64,000 bases of DNA from positions 24,056,001 through 24,120,000 of the forward strand of contig CM060731.1 in assembly GCA_030704615.1 (NCBI GenBank). The letters are read 5' to 3'. The DNA is from Takakia lepidozioides. Taxonomy: Eukaryota > Streptophyta > Takakiopsida > Takakiales > Takakiaceae. The first letter of the stretch is position 1. Each line of letters opens with the position of its first letter. Below, piece after piece: positions 44,017 through 64,000 of this stretch. The notes beneath the pieces are model-generated. The model was not told the origin of the DNA. It did not search any database and worked only from the letters and a program-made list of their open reading frames with translations. Both the position numbers and the translations under genes were made by a program.

Positions 44017-45101
44017 CGTCCGAACGACTGAGATTCCTTTGGCATCCACATTTTGCTCGTTCATCCATCAAAGTAAGATGGATGAATCTATCAAACATCC
44101 CTGGCGTAATCGATTTGCTTAAATATCTAGGTTTCCTTTTACGGATTCTTGCCATGTACTTCATGAAGGGGAACGGAATCCTCGTGAGAGAGATGGATGT
44201 AACATTTACACGGATGAGAAGCATCCTATATACATTCAAATCTCTGGATCAAGGGGAAGACAAACATAGTAGGTGGGAATGTAAGTACGGAGTAATCTTT
44301 TGTTGGGAGTTGTCCGGCTTTTGAGCTAACGGGACGTTTTGCGAACTAATGTTCGCTACCTACCCGAACCGACCATTCGAACCAATGGCCAAGTACCAAC
44401 CCCAGTCCAAACTTGCTGCCTCTTGAATGCTTCCAACAATCTTAAAAAATATATAAATGTATGCACGAAATAAAAAACACTTTTTATTTACTAAAGAATA
44501 AAAACATTTCCAAATAAAGTTCTCCAGGGCCTCCCCACTGTTCTTCCCAAGCACAAAAAAGAACAGACAAAAAAAAACATTGGTTCCTCTGGCAAAGAGT
44601 TTGGATCAGGAGAGCTGACGAAGAACACCTGTGGAGCTTTACAGATCTTTGATCAGACAGCGAGCAGACCAGAAGGAAGATGTCCACTAGTTCAAGCTTG
44701 GGCATCGTCGTCCAGATGACTCCATTCCGGATTTATGTACTAGGTAACGTGATCAGCTTGGTTACCACTTCCATGGTTTCTCATCTATGTGAAAGAGATA
44801 CAATTGTACAATCCGAAGGTAAGCTGTCACCTGGGTGAGCTGAAAATGCTCTAGTAGCCATTGCTTAATTCACCCAGCTTACAGGCTGGCCAATGATCTA
44901 AAATCGACCAACGTCAAATGAATTTGAAGAAAAAAAATCTAATTTGAACATGTCATGACCCAGATGAGAATTGTCTACATTCAAGTCTTGACACTGCATT
45001 TCGAGGAATTAAGAGAAGCAGGCCTATGCTTAGTGAATTAACTGATGGATTGTACAATGGGAGTCTCAACCTTATCGAAATCCACCTCGGCCAGGAGCTT
45101 T
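44017..45101. other. Intergenic
   Basis: Short open frames on both strands (for example 43994-44239) without recognisable motifs. Nothing supported. Confidence 0.4.
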
Positions 45102-47491
45102 CTAGGGAGCCGGTACTCCAGGATCTGGATTAGCAACGGGGGGAGAGTAGTCGATGAATATGTCGTGCAACTCACGGGAGTTTTCTTGCCCTGCGGGAAC
45201 TGCAGGAACCTGAGACACCATACCCGTGATCCCATGAGCGAATTCGACCACACTGAGTACATTCAGAACCTGAAAACGTGCGTGACTTGACCTTCTAAGG
45301 CCCTTCTTGGCTCAAACATTTGTACGGAAACATGCATCCCTCTACTTGTCGTGACAATCTGTATGTGCATTCTAGTTACAGTCTTTGTTGGAAACTGAGT
45401 CCAAGCAGTTGAAGCGAGGACTCTGAAAAATGTGGCTCGGGTTAAGATATAAAGAATGATGCACAAGTAATTACAAATACATAGACCAAAGATCGTTTCT
45501 TGCAAATTCCAGAGATTACGATATGTAGTTCTAAAAAAGGAGGTGATGCATACCAAATCCTCGACCAAATCATCGACAGTAGCTGGTTGGGTACTGGTGC
45601 CTTCTAGCTGATGAAGACTCATTGTCGCTGTCAGTAAGCTTCTTCCTGATTCAACATGCACAATGTTCCAGACTAGTCTGTTAGTGCAATCAAGTTTACA
45701 AAAAAGTATGTTATGATCATCGAAACAAAATCTGCTACTGCATGAATTGTCCTAGGGCAGTTCACTTTTTGTTTCTCATTTAGGAAATGTAAACAATCCT
45801 TTGTACAGGGTCTGAGTAGACGCAAATTATAACACTCGTTAGGTCCCATGCATCAAGCTCAACGTCCATGTAGAGATCATGAACGTCTTCAAGCTCCCCA
45901 CTTGAGTTGTTTTATTTGAAGGTCCAGCACTCCAAAATGACCGCCCCAAGTCGAGCCCAAGACGTGCACAGAACGCCTTGAAGACTTCTGGGATAAAGCA
46001 AGTGAGGTTACATGTACTTCAAAACATAATGGTCAGTGTTGCCAGGGCTGAGATAAATGGCGACACCCGTGGGCCATCGTACCAGCTCACGGACTACGCA
46101 GATGGTCCTGCCTCTGACCATCTGAGATTTTCCAAGTATGCATGATAGGTGGTAAAATTTTCTTCCACGGCAGGTGCCTGTCACATTTGCAGCAAAACTT
46201 GAAGCACTCTAGTGGGCCTTGACTAATTGGCCACCCTGGAGATAGCTGGGTGGTCATGCCGGTGTTCGAAGTTACATTGCAGATGGATCTGCACTGTACT
46301 GTTAGTTGGTGACCCATCGTGTACTGGGTCAGCAACTTCAACTGTAGATGAGAAGATATTACATAAAAGACACACTTCAGCTCGGATGGCCAAACGACGT
46401 CCCGCATACAGCTGACTGCCTAGCCAAATTCAGACCCTCTTGGCTTGCACATGCGAAATCACTCATGTCACATTGATGGACCAAGTAGCAAGGGTGTCCA
46501 GAAACTATATTGCACCGAGACACAGGCCTCAAGCTTATATAAGTCTGATCAATATGTAGGCACCATAACGTCTTGAGAAAATACCAGATTTTCGAAAGCA
46601 CATTGATGTCTATCGAGATCAGATATCCTAGGTAGCTGACCATGAATCAGCACCAGCAGAGAGAGTGGTACTTCAACGGAAAAGTTCTCGAGTTTAAGTA
46701 AAAACAGTGATCGCGACAGCACCACCTCTCAACCTCCACAGAAACACATGTATACTATCTCGAAATAGTCTGTACCGGAAATAGAGGATTCCAGTAGTGG
46801 CATTAAGCTGCTAAGACGGTACATAGGCCATTGATCAACAAACTACTGTTGTTACATATATCCAAAAAGTGTGTCTGCTGGTGCATCAAGCACCCCGGCT
46901 GAAATCGTTAGCACCAGATTGCGTGCTACAGGTCGATTGATCTTCTGAACTCGCATCTCTCGGTATACGTGTTGAATTGACAAACGAAGAAAGAAAGCCT
47001 GAGCGAATTCGAATTTCCTGTCAACTCATGTGCTTAGCAACTAAAGCTTAGTTAGCCTGAAATTCTGACGCATTTCCAGCTGCTAAGAGACGTAGATACA
47101 AACATTTCGCCTAGCAAGAGGGAAAGACAACGAAGCGACGCAAAGATCGCGTTCAGGACTGTCCAGAGACAATCGAAATTCTACCTTCTCTCCTCGCATA
47201 CCGACCGTTGGAAGGCTCACCTTTTATTATGCTGTCAACCTTTGATGCCTTTTACCTCGTTGATGTGTCTAAAGATGCACGGAACTTCAACAATTTTTCA
47301 AAGAATGTTAGTCAGCACAAGTTACAACACATAAGAGACACAGAGAGAGAGAGAGAGAGAGTGCAAGCAAAAAGGAGAGAGGTCTGCAGACCTGCAGGAA
47401 GCAGTTGTCGAGAACCTAACGCACCTGATGGCAACGACAAAGCCACCAACAGTAAGCACAGCAGCAACTGTATCCTCCATCGGAAGGCCAT
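45102..47491 (-). CDS. Small secreted protein, six-exon model
   Basis: Model by splice sites and phase: exon 1 47491-47392, exon 2 46341-46235, exon 3 46177-46119, exon 4 45900-45836, exon 5 45645-45554, exon 6 45269-45102. Lengths sum to 591 nt, giving 196 residues plus a stop, with every junction in phase. The N-terminus MAFRWRIQLLLCLLLVALSL is a textbook signal peptide, with likely cleavage after GALG. The mature part is acidic, has three Cys and N-glycosylation sites (NSTV, NFTT), and ends NPDPGVPAP. I do not recognise the family; an apoplastic or cell-surface role is inferred only from the signal peptide. Exon 4's acceptor (CTCAAG) is weak, so that junction is the least certain. Confidence 0.45.
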
Positions 47492-48145
47492 ACCCGCTGC
47501 TAGCTGACCAGCAGCCTCTTCAAAGATGTTGAGCGAGAGAAACAGCAAAAAGGGGAGCTCTAAATGGAGACGAGGGTTGGTAGGGCCGGCGGGTATGGAG
47601 GCGAGCATCTGCGAGGGGCCCCACGACTTCCGACGTCAACCGCACGACTTAGGCCCCTCTTACGCCCTTCATCACGGCACCATCTCCTCCATAGTACCAC
47701 CCCTTCCTTTTCACACTTGTCCTGGACTCTCCGTCACTGGTCTTGGTCTCACCCTCTCCATCTCCTGCTGACCTCCGTGCTCCTCCTCCCTTCTTCCTCT
47801 CCCTCCACTACAATCCAGGTTGTGGGTCTCATTTATGACAATTATTGGGAAGCTTTTGCTGCCCTAACTTGTGCCTTGTCTGCTTGCAATCATGGCCCCA
47901 GCTGTTTTCTCTTCCGGTACGACCGACCTGAGAGCCCCCACATCTTCACCTTTCTCCCTCACCGTCATCCTTTGACCCCCTCTCGTCTGCCGCATCATCC
48001 TTTGACTTCGCTCGTCTTCCATGATCCATCGCCCCCACCGCCTCCTTTGTTTCACCCCTCAACACCATCATTCCTTGTCCTCTCTCAGCTCTCATTCCCC
48101 ACAACCTGCCAAAAACAAAAACAAAAAGAAAAAAAGAAAAAAAAC
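47492..48145. other. Upstream region, CT-rich stretch
   Basis: Probable promoter/leader of the secreted-protein gene, followed by a CT-rich segment (47700-48120). Open frames here run into the tandem array and are not convincing genes. Confidence 0.4.
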
Positions 48146-48990
48146 CCATTTCAGCATCATCATCTGGATGCAAGGCACAAACAACCCACAAAATTTTATC
48201 ACTGTGTAAGTTACTCCAGCCAGAAAAAAAGAAAAAAAAAAAAAGAAAAAAAAAAAAAAAAACCCATTTCAGCATCATCATCTGGATGCAAGGCACAAAC
48301 AACCCACAAAATTTTATCACTGTGTAAGTTACTCCAGCCAGAAAAAAAGAAAAAAGAAAAAAGAAAAAAAGAAAAAAAACCCATTTCAGCATCATCATCT
48401 GGATGCAAGGCACAAACAACCCACAAAATTTTATCACTGTGTAAGTTACTCCAGCCAGAAAAAAGAAAAAAAGAAAAAAAGAAAAAAAACCCATTTCAGC
48501 ATCATCATCTGGATGCAAGGCACAAACAACCCACAAAATTTTATCACTGTGTAAGTTACTCCAGCCAGAAAAAGAAAAAAGAAAAAAGAAAAAAGAAAAA
48601 AAGAAAAAAAAAAAAAAACCCATTTCAGCATCATCATCTGGATGCAAGGCACAAACAACCCACAAAATTTTATCACTGTGTAAGTTACTCCAGCCAGAAA
48701 AAAAGAAAAAAGAAAAAAGAAAAAAAGAAAAAAAACCCATTTCAGCATCATCATCTGGATGCAAGGCACAAACAACCCACAAAATTTTATCACTGTGTAA
48801 GTTACTCCAGCCAGAAAAAAAGAAAAAAGAAAAAAGAATAAAAGAAAAAAAACCCATTTCAGCATCATCATCTGGATGCAAGGCACAAACAACCCACAAA
48901 ATTTTATCACTGTGTAAGTTACTCCAGCCAGAAAAAAAGAAAAAAGAAAAAAGAAAAAAGAAAAAAAGAAAAAAAACCCATTTCAATATC
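48146..48990. repeat. Tandem array, about eight 111-129-bp units
   Basis: Each unit has a conserved 85-bp core (CCCATTTCAGCATCATCATC ... TAAGTTACTCCAGCCAG) followed by a variable A-rich AAAAAAGAAAAAAG tail of 25-45 bp. Seven cores are almost identical; the last (from about 48977) is truncated and diverged. The tails differ in length, as expected for slippage, while the cores do not, pointing to recent amplification. The long open frames on both strands here are by-products of the repeat. Confidence 0.95.
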
Positions 48991-51683
48991 ATCATGTCAC
49001 AAACAACCCACAAAAAATCTTATCGCTGTATACGGCAGCCGTACATGACCCACATGAGGAAATTCTAAAAAAGAGAGCCCATCATGCTAATAGGTAACTG
49101 CAGTTTCTGTTCTTGTTTCCTTGCCTAAAAATATATACCTTCTCCCAATATGGGGCTTCACCAAGATATGCTCAACATGGATGAACAATGGACATTCATC
49201 TACCGCCGTACATTCGTCCTCGGTGATTGACTTTGGAAACGCCAAAGCTCCATTGTCCTATCGGCGAGTAGTAAGGATGAAAAACTCATGCTGCCCCTTC
49301 ATTTAGGTACGTTCATCAGCAACTACTCTGCATCCATCTGCTGTCAACGGACAACTGTGTGGATATGTGTGGTACGTGGCATCCTACGATGAACTAGACA
49401 CAAGTTATATTGACTCTCTGTACAAACGTGTCAGGATCACACGAGTCGCAAAAGATGCCGCCCAACATTCTATAGAATAATTAGGAATTAATTTTTCCTT
49501 AGAATAATTAATTACTGTTTTACCTAGGCATCTCCACGTCAATGGATGTCTAATGTAAGAAAATTCTTAAATAAGAACATATTAGATATTATTGGAAAGA
49601 CTTTTCGACGTGTCACGGCAGTTGAGCGGGTCTCTTCATCCATCAGGATGGATAGCCATATTTCATTACACTTGAACGGTTCCCCTTCGGCGCCAACTCA
49701 ACGGTCTTCGAGGCCAGAGGATATATGAAGAGTTGAACCTAAGACCTCCGATACTGTATTCTGGATTTAGTGCTAGCGCTAACCGGCGGCGACGGATCTG
49801 CGGCCTGGAATGTGTAGGCTTCCAGACGGTTCCATGATTCCATCCGTGGCCTCATCCTGGGCGCCGATTCCACTCTCCGCGTTCCCAATGAAAGAACACA
49901 CGCGTGCGGAATTAGAAATAGGCAAGATGCACGGTACAGCACTAGCCAAGTTGTATATTATTTTCTATTAGTTTGACGATAATATAGTTGCCCGACCGTG
50001 AGTCGGTCCAGCCATGAATAGTAGAGCGCAATGTAAAATAAGAAATACGTTGACTACAAGGCACCTTGATTTTGGTGTTTTTCGCAGTTCTTTTAGAAGC
50101 TGACACGCACCGCACTATCCGACTACTTAGATTCAGTGGCTGTGTTGTCATTTTCCCCAATTCGACCGAGTGCCCATGTGGCGAGAATAACGAGGTGACA
50201 GGGCTAGAAAAGTGGGTATGTCCAGGTGGCACGTCTTAAATGCTCCACGTTTGCAGAATTAGCCTCCTGATATTCAGCTATTGACGCTTGCTGGCGAAAG
50301 TTTTGGATTTTTACTCCCCATAATTCCTTTTTACAAGTAGCTGACCCATTTTCCAGGTCGAAATTTGGCGACTTTTTGCTAGGTAAAAACACTGCTTAGA
50401 TTTGAGTAGAAAGTCAAATTAATACAACACCCCAGCTACTTCGCACTATTTACCAGTGACGACTTCAGTGAACAATGTCCAAGAAAATGTAATGGATTCA
50501 AGTGGTATTAAATACATGAGTATATATATATATAAGAGAGTGTCTTACCACCTTCCCATTGGGGGTAAGATCCACATTTGATATGATGGAAATCGTCAGA
50601 CAAGTACATCCGGACGACGAATGGGTTCGTGGGTGCAGAATGTTGCTGTCTCTAGGTTTGCGCTTTTGTACAAGAGCGGCGGCCGTTGACTGTGCAATGC
50701 AGCTGTTCAGAGTTGTCTGTGGATGTATACTACCGACTCTTTTCTCCGCCTCCATAGCCCAGCTAGCGACAGTAGCAGTAGCTTGCATGCGCAGCGGGGG
50801 TTGAAAAGGGGTTGTCTCTTGGAGAATGTAGTACTACGCATGTATTAGTTTTCTGGAAGTGCATGGGGAGTGATCTGGGGATTGGTCGCATGCCTTGTTC
50901 GTTGCATAGCAGTGTGGATTCGTCACCCTTGAGAACAGCCAACTGGAAGGGTGAACATTGTGTTTTTAGGGGTTGAATCCATGGTCCTTTGCTGGCCGCA
51001 ATGTGCAGAATTGCTGATTCTTTCCTTCAAAATCGATGCTGATCGCAAAGGAATAATAGATAGAACTTACATTAGGACTGCATATTTTGGTGGGCAGACA
51101 TAGGCTGCGCCGTTGTGGTTTCCAGCTGATGGAAAGAGGAAGCTTGAAGATGATGTTAGATTGTATGGGCGCACATACCTAGCAAAATGTTATAGGCCTG
51201 TCAAAGACACATCCGCCTGACATGTAAATACTCTGGCCCTAAAGGTTTGGGTTGTGAGGCTCCTCGCTAGCGGATTGAGCTAACTTTTCTGCATAGTATC
51301 AATTTGTGGACAAATGCGAAAAAGAAATGAACTGTAAAAGGTTCGTGTAAGACGAGAGGACTTATGGGGTTTTCTGGGCTGTTACCGACTGGAATGCTCG
51401 AATTGATGGAAGTTTGCAAGCTGCAGACATCTGGAAGTTGATCATGGTTTCTGATCTAATGACAGGTAGAAAACATGTGATCACTCTAGACATCCAAAGT
51501 GGACATATGGTGACAGGACTTGGCAATCGCAACTTTTGAGGCAGCACAGCTAGCATACATTGCACACAATATTTGGCACCTGATGGAAAAATATTTGAGC
51601 CCTCTTACCTAATCGAATTGAAATCACTGTGGCCATGAACAATGCCAAACCAAGGGGCCAAACCAACGAGTTCTAAACTCTGT
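48991..51683. other. Intergenic
   Basis: No supported gene. On the minus strand near 49735-49800 there is a weak tRNA-like arrangement (TTAGCGCTAGC, AGGTTCAACTC). The open frames at 50.5-50.8 kb show no family motif. Confidence 0.4.
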
Positions 51684-52003
51684 CTTTGTGCATCTGATGA
51701 CTGCTCGATTGCACTCTCACCCGATCGATCCATGTTCGTGCGGCTAGGATCTAACCCCAACCAATCGGCCTGAATCTGTATTGTATGCTGACTAGACTGG
51801 ATTGTACAATCATTATCAAAAACAAATTAACTCTATCAATTAACTCTTTGTGCATCTGATGACTGCTCGATTGCACTCTCACCCGATCGATCCATGTTCG
51901 TGCGGCTAGGATCTAATCCCAACCAATCAGCCTGAATCTGCATTGTATGCTTACTATACTGGATTGTATTATCATTATCAGAAACAAATTAATTCTATCA
52001 CCT
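51684..52003. repeat. Tandem duplication, 162-bp unit, two copies
   Basis: CTTTGTGCATCTGATGACTG begins copy 1 at 51684 and copy 2 at 51846; the copies are about 94% alike by eye (differences such as AACCCC/AATCCC and TGACTAGACT/TTACTATACT). Confidence 0.95.
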
Positions 52004-52623
52004 GCTATTGATTAATGAAATTATTTTCCAACATGTAAAAGCAACCTTTGGGGAATTCGACCCCAGAATCGAGCCAAGTTCTTTGTTTTTTGAAACCAAC
52101 TTTTATAAAGGAGGAAAAAAATAAAACCCCCATATAATCAAGCCAGAGTAGAGGGAACCATGTTCAAATTCCTCTCTCGAGAAAAACCACTCTTTGAATT
52201 AAACGAATTAGCCGGATTACTTCCCAATAATAGGAATATAATACGTATATTATAAGCGTACAGTACGGTCTCGACAGGTGAACCGTATTCTAAGCCGAAA
52301 CTGACGGACGGAAGTATCGGGCGAATCAATACAAATCATTCTTACTGAGACATGGACGGCAACTGTCGGGAACCCCGAGAACATGAAGGAAGCGAACAGA
52401 GAGCCCTCGGGGGACGAGAGGAAACCCGTCGGGATGGATGAACGCTCGTAGCCGTCGGGGACAGCGGTCTGTTTCGAGTATAAGACGGCAACCGGTCTTC
52501 TGCTTTGGCACGACGTTCTTGGTGGGTGGCGGCTGCGTTTAACGATCAGCTCCGTCGTCTGCTCTGCTGCTCTTGCTCGGGTTGCTTTCTCCGTGTGGGA
52601 TCCACTGAGAAGAGAGGATAGCG

Positions 52624-54901
52624 ATGGAGATGATACCAGAAGATGCTCATGCGTTGGGGTATCACCCGATAGCCGCTGCTCCGCATGAGGTTCGGGTCCC
52701 TGGAGCTTTGATTGTTGGTGCTGGCCCAGCAGGTCTTGCAACAGCTGCATGCCTGAAATCCCACGGAGTACCATGCACGATTCTGGAGCGTGAGGACTGT
52801 GTCGCCTCGTTGTGGAGGAAGAGGACGTATGACAGGTTGCATTTGCACCTACCCAAGGAATTCTGTCAGTTGCCACTGAACCCTTTCCCGAAGGATTACC
52901 CTACCTATCCAACCCGTGACCAGTTTGTGCAATACCTGGATTGCTATGCCGAACGATTCCACATTAGTCCGATTTTCGACAAGATGGTAGCGTCTGCACG
53001 GTTTTCCGACAATCTCTGGGCTTTGGACACATTCGACAGGACAGCCTCAGAGGAAGGTGTTCATACGGTCTACACGGCCAACTGGCTTGTGGTAGCGTCA
53101 GGAGAGAACGCTGACATCTCTCTGCCCTCGTTTAAGGGAGAAGACGAGTTTGCTGGGAATATCATCCACGCAAGTCAATACAGGAATGGAGAAAGATATG
53201 AGAACAGCAAAGTGCTTGTTGTGGGCTGCGGTAACACAGGAATGGAGGTCGCACTGGACCTCGCCAACTACAAGGCCGCGCCCTCACTCGTCGTCCAAAG
53301 TCCAGTATGGCTACACCCCCTTTACTAATTATTTTTGTGTGTGGCCTTGCCGTGTAGCCAAATGTTTTGGATTATGCCTCCCGCTTTGTCAAAAGCAAGC
53401 TTTCCTGCAACATTGCAGGTGCTGCTACTAGAATTGGCGAAGTAATACTAACATTGATGAATTGATGAAACCACATCGTAGTTAGAGTTCAAGCTTTGAC
53501 TATCATTGTGCTCTTCACCTCTTTTTTTGTAACAACCAAAGAGTTATGCATGTTTTATACTCTCTGCTCGCTTAAGTTTGTGAAAGCACAGTATGTAGAG
53601 AGACAGTAAGAAACTGTAAAAGACTCGAATTTTTTGCGTGCAACTGCGGCTGGCATTTTATCTGCACCTCCAGCTTACAGTTGACGAGCCAATTGCGAAG
53701 TTTTTCACCAAAACACTACTGCTGAGCCTTTGCTATCCAGTACTTATGCAGCCTTGAAAAAATAAGAGAATTGTTGATAAGTTACATCATGAAGTGAACA
53801 GCCCATGTGAGTACGAGCCTAATTCTGTGTCATGACACAAAACGGACTGCTAGCTATCTGGGAATCCCGCCCTCATCTGACAAGATCATTATTTTCTTGA
53901 GCATGCTGGCAAACGTTGTGTAAAATTTTCAGGATATTAAATGTGTACTTATGCATTTGTGCAGTACCATGTCTTGCCGAGAGAGCTATTTGGACTTATT
54001 TCGACCTTTCAAGTAATATCGTGGCTGAAGAAGTATTTTCCTCTCTGGTTTGTGGACTCTTGCATTGTTCTTGCTGCGCGACTAACCATGGGCTGCGTAG
54101 CCAAGTTTGGGATCGAAAGGCCCAAGGAAGGTCCTCTTGAGCTCAAGATGAGGACAGGAAAGACGCCTGTTTTGGACGTCGGGACTGTACAGAAAGTAAG
54201 GAGTGGACATGTCAAGGTAAGCTCTACCATTCCTCCTTTGTACGTACATTTCACATCCCTTGTGTCCAACTTCACTGTTGAGATCGTTTCTATCAAAACT
54301 CTATCTGCTTATACTCTTCTCTCATCTCAAAACTCAACTGTGCAAATGTTTGTTCTGCAGGTGGTGCCTGGCATAGAATGCGTGTCCGAAAAGGGAGTTC
54401 ACTTTGTGGATGGTACCTATAAACAATTCGATGACATCATAATGGCCACAGGCTACAAGAGCAACGTTCAATGCTGGTTGAAGGTCAGTTTGCAGATTTC
54501 ACATTTTCTCTTCAAGAACAACCCAACTCAGAACAAGACACTATCTTGCGAGATTTACACCACGTTAGAAAGTGGATTTGAAGAGGACAATCGAATGTCA
54601 ATTCAACAACCATTTCTGTTCCAAATCAGTCCTCTTTGTGTGCCAAGAAGTCCCCAATCAATAAAGCTTGCCATCTCTCATCTACAATCTACTAATTACT
54701 AACTGCAAGATTTACAATGGACAGGATGATAACATGTTCGGTGCTGATGGATTCCCCAAGAAAGCAGCTCCAAATGGATGGAAGGGAGAGCGGGGCTTAT
54801 ACGCGGTAGGATTTGGTCGTGGAGGACTGGCTGGAGTCTCCTACGATGCGGTCCAAGTTGCAGAGGATATCTCCAAGCCTTACTTTCTGCACAAACACTG
54901 A
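52624..54901 (+). CDS. YUC: YUCCA flavin-containing monooxygenase
   Basis: Converts indole-3-pyruvate to the auxin indole-3-acetic acid using FAD, NADPH and oxygen. Four exons in phase: 52624-53304, 53965-54216, 54361-54483, 54725-54901, giving 410 residues, normal for the family. The FAD motif GAGPAG is at residues 32-37 and the NADPH motif GCGNTG at 201-206. The FMO signature [11 protein letters not shown] lies between them, [18 protein letters not shown] matches the family's N-terminal block, GPLELK and GKTPVLDVG lie in exon 2, and IMATGYKSN in exon 3 is the conserved ATGY site. The C-terminus [14 protein letters not shown] is typical. All splice sites are GT-AG and no defects are visible, so it is probably functional. 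The start is the first ATG, just before the conserved region. YUCCA enzymes are cytosolic or ER-associated. Confidence 0.95.
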
Positions 54902-55721
54902 CAACCTCACCCAGTTCCTCTCCGCAGCTTTTCGAAATGCAGCCAAGCTCAGCCACCACTGACAATGGGAGTAGTGAATGACACAGCAAGTAGCTTGTAC
55001 AGATCACTTCCCCTCTCAGTTCTGTGCTTGTTGCTGAGCAAGCACAGCAAGCCTTGTGTCTAGAGAATCCTGTGTGTATGCATGCACAGCTCTCAATGCA
55101 CTTGTAACTTGTATTCTTACCTGTTCAAAAGACATGATTGTTTCTTTCACCTATTCAGCAATGTAAGGAATTCGACCTTCCGAGATATCCACTAATTCCC
55201 ACGGGCATGGAAGTTCCAGTAAAATTCATGGATAATTGCAGAAATCCAAATAACACATGTTCACTGTTTGCATGTCTACTTAGGCGAACAAGTAACACTC
55301 TCAATCTAGATATCTTTCTAGATCAAGCTGTGCAGTACTCGAAGTACAATTGCCAATTCAGCTTGGGTGTTTGGTTGTTTGGGTGTACAATGAACGAAAA
55401 ACCTGTGTAGCTCAATACCCTTCATGGCCTCAAATCTGCCGTGCAAGACGTCCTACAAGTTGCTGATTTGATCGGCATCCCTGGTAAAATGTGTGTACTG
55501 ATCTACGCTGGTAGTCTTCACCTTACGAAACAACCCCAACTAGCACCTCACCATGTTACAAATTTGAATCACACGGTAATCAAACCAACCAATCATTACA
55601 CCAAATTCTGAAGACAAAAGGGCATGATTAAGACATGAAGCTTGTGCAAAGACTCATGAATACCACCTCTCCAATGAAGTGTGAAGTGGAACACTTCTTA
55701 TCATTTTGCATGACTGGGTGT
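54902..55721. other. Convergent intergenic region
   Basis: Between the 3' ends of the YUC and malic enzyme genes. No further gene seen; it must contain both terminators. Confidence 0.6.

Positions 55722-64000
<8,279 letters not shown>

Noticed and set aside
47564-48841. 425-codon open frame on the plus strand and 355-codon frame on the minus strand
   Set aside because: Both run through the 111-129-bp tandem array and its A-rich tails; low-complexity products with no gene features.
50498-50804. Overlapping open frames near 50.6 kb
   Set aside because: No recognisable motif, splice sites or homologous copy in the window; chance frames are adequate.
52250-52876. 208-codon minus-strand frame over the YUC start
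   Set aside because: It overlaps the conserved N-terminal coding sequence of YUC and shows no family motif.

Overview
This is a plant nuclear window, very probably from a seed-free land plant (fern, lycophyte or bryophyte grade). The grounds are a spliced YUCCA flavin monooxygenase, a 16-exon NADP-malic enzyme, a DUF679/DMP membrane protein, a large family of decayed DYW-class PPR genes, and eukaryotic transposons with GT-AG introns. The species is an inference; nothing in the sequence fixes it.

Layout. 1-1279: truncated tail of a Mutator-like transposase fused to PPR sequence. 1279-3650: PPR-DYW pseudogene A (+), with a near-copy inverted at 11.75-13.89 kb. 4780-9807: two-exon DMP gene (-) with a very long repetitive C-terminal extension. 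11.75-33.0 kb: PPR pseudogene cluster on both strands. 36.4-40.8 kb: short non-autonomous hAT element split by a decayed PIF/Harbinger element, both with terminal repeats and target duplications. 45.1-47.5 kb: six-exon model for a small secreted protein of unknown function. 48.1-49.0 kb: tandem array. 52.6-54.9 kb: YUCCA gene. 55.7-63.8 kb: NADP-malic enzyme (-), whose N-terminal exons lie off the right edge and which carries a dead LINE in one intron.

The most striking system is a 10.9-kb mobile element, 13900-24775, inserted in one PPR pseudogene and bounded by imperfect terminal inverted repeats and a 9-bp target duplication (8/9 matching). It carries two divergent gene modules. One is a DDE-type transposase with a SWIM zinc finger (+). 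The other is a roughly ten-exon gene (-) encoding a ParB-like DGNHR domain followed by a beta-class (N4/N6-type) DNA methyltransferase. Between the modules, inside the candidate first intron of the methyltransferase gene, lie eight perfect or near-perfect 36-38-bp palindromes at a 115-117-bp period. A second, truncated copy of the transposase at the left edge shares the same intron position. Both genes of the 10.9-kb element carry stops and frameshifts, so this copy looks dead, but the architecture is clear.

The two intact host pathway genes, YUCCA (auxin synthesis) and NADP-malic enzyme (malate to pyruvate), sit side by side at the right end and are not obviously related functionally.
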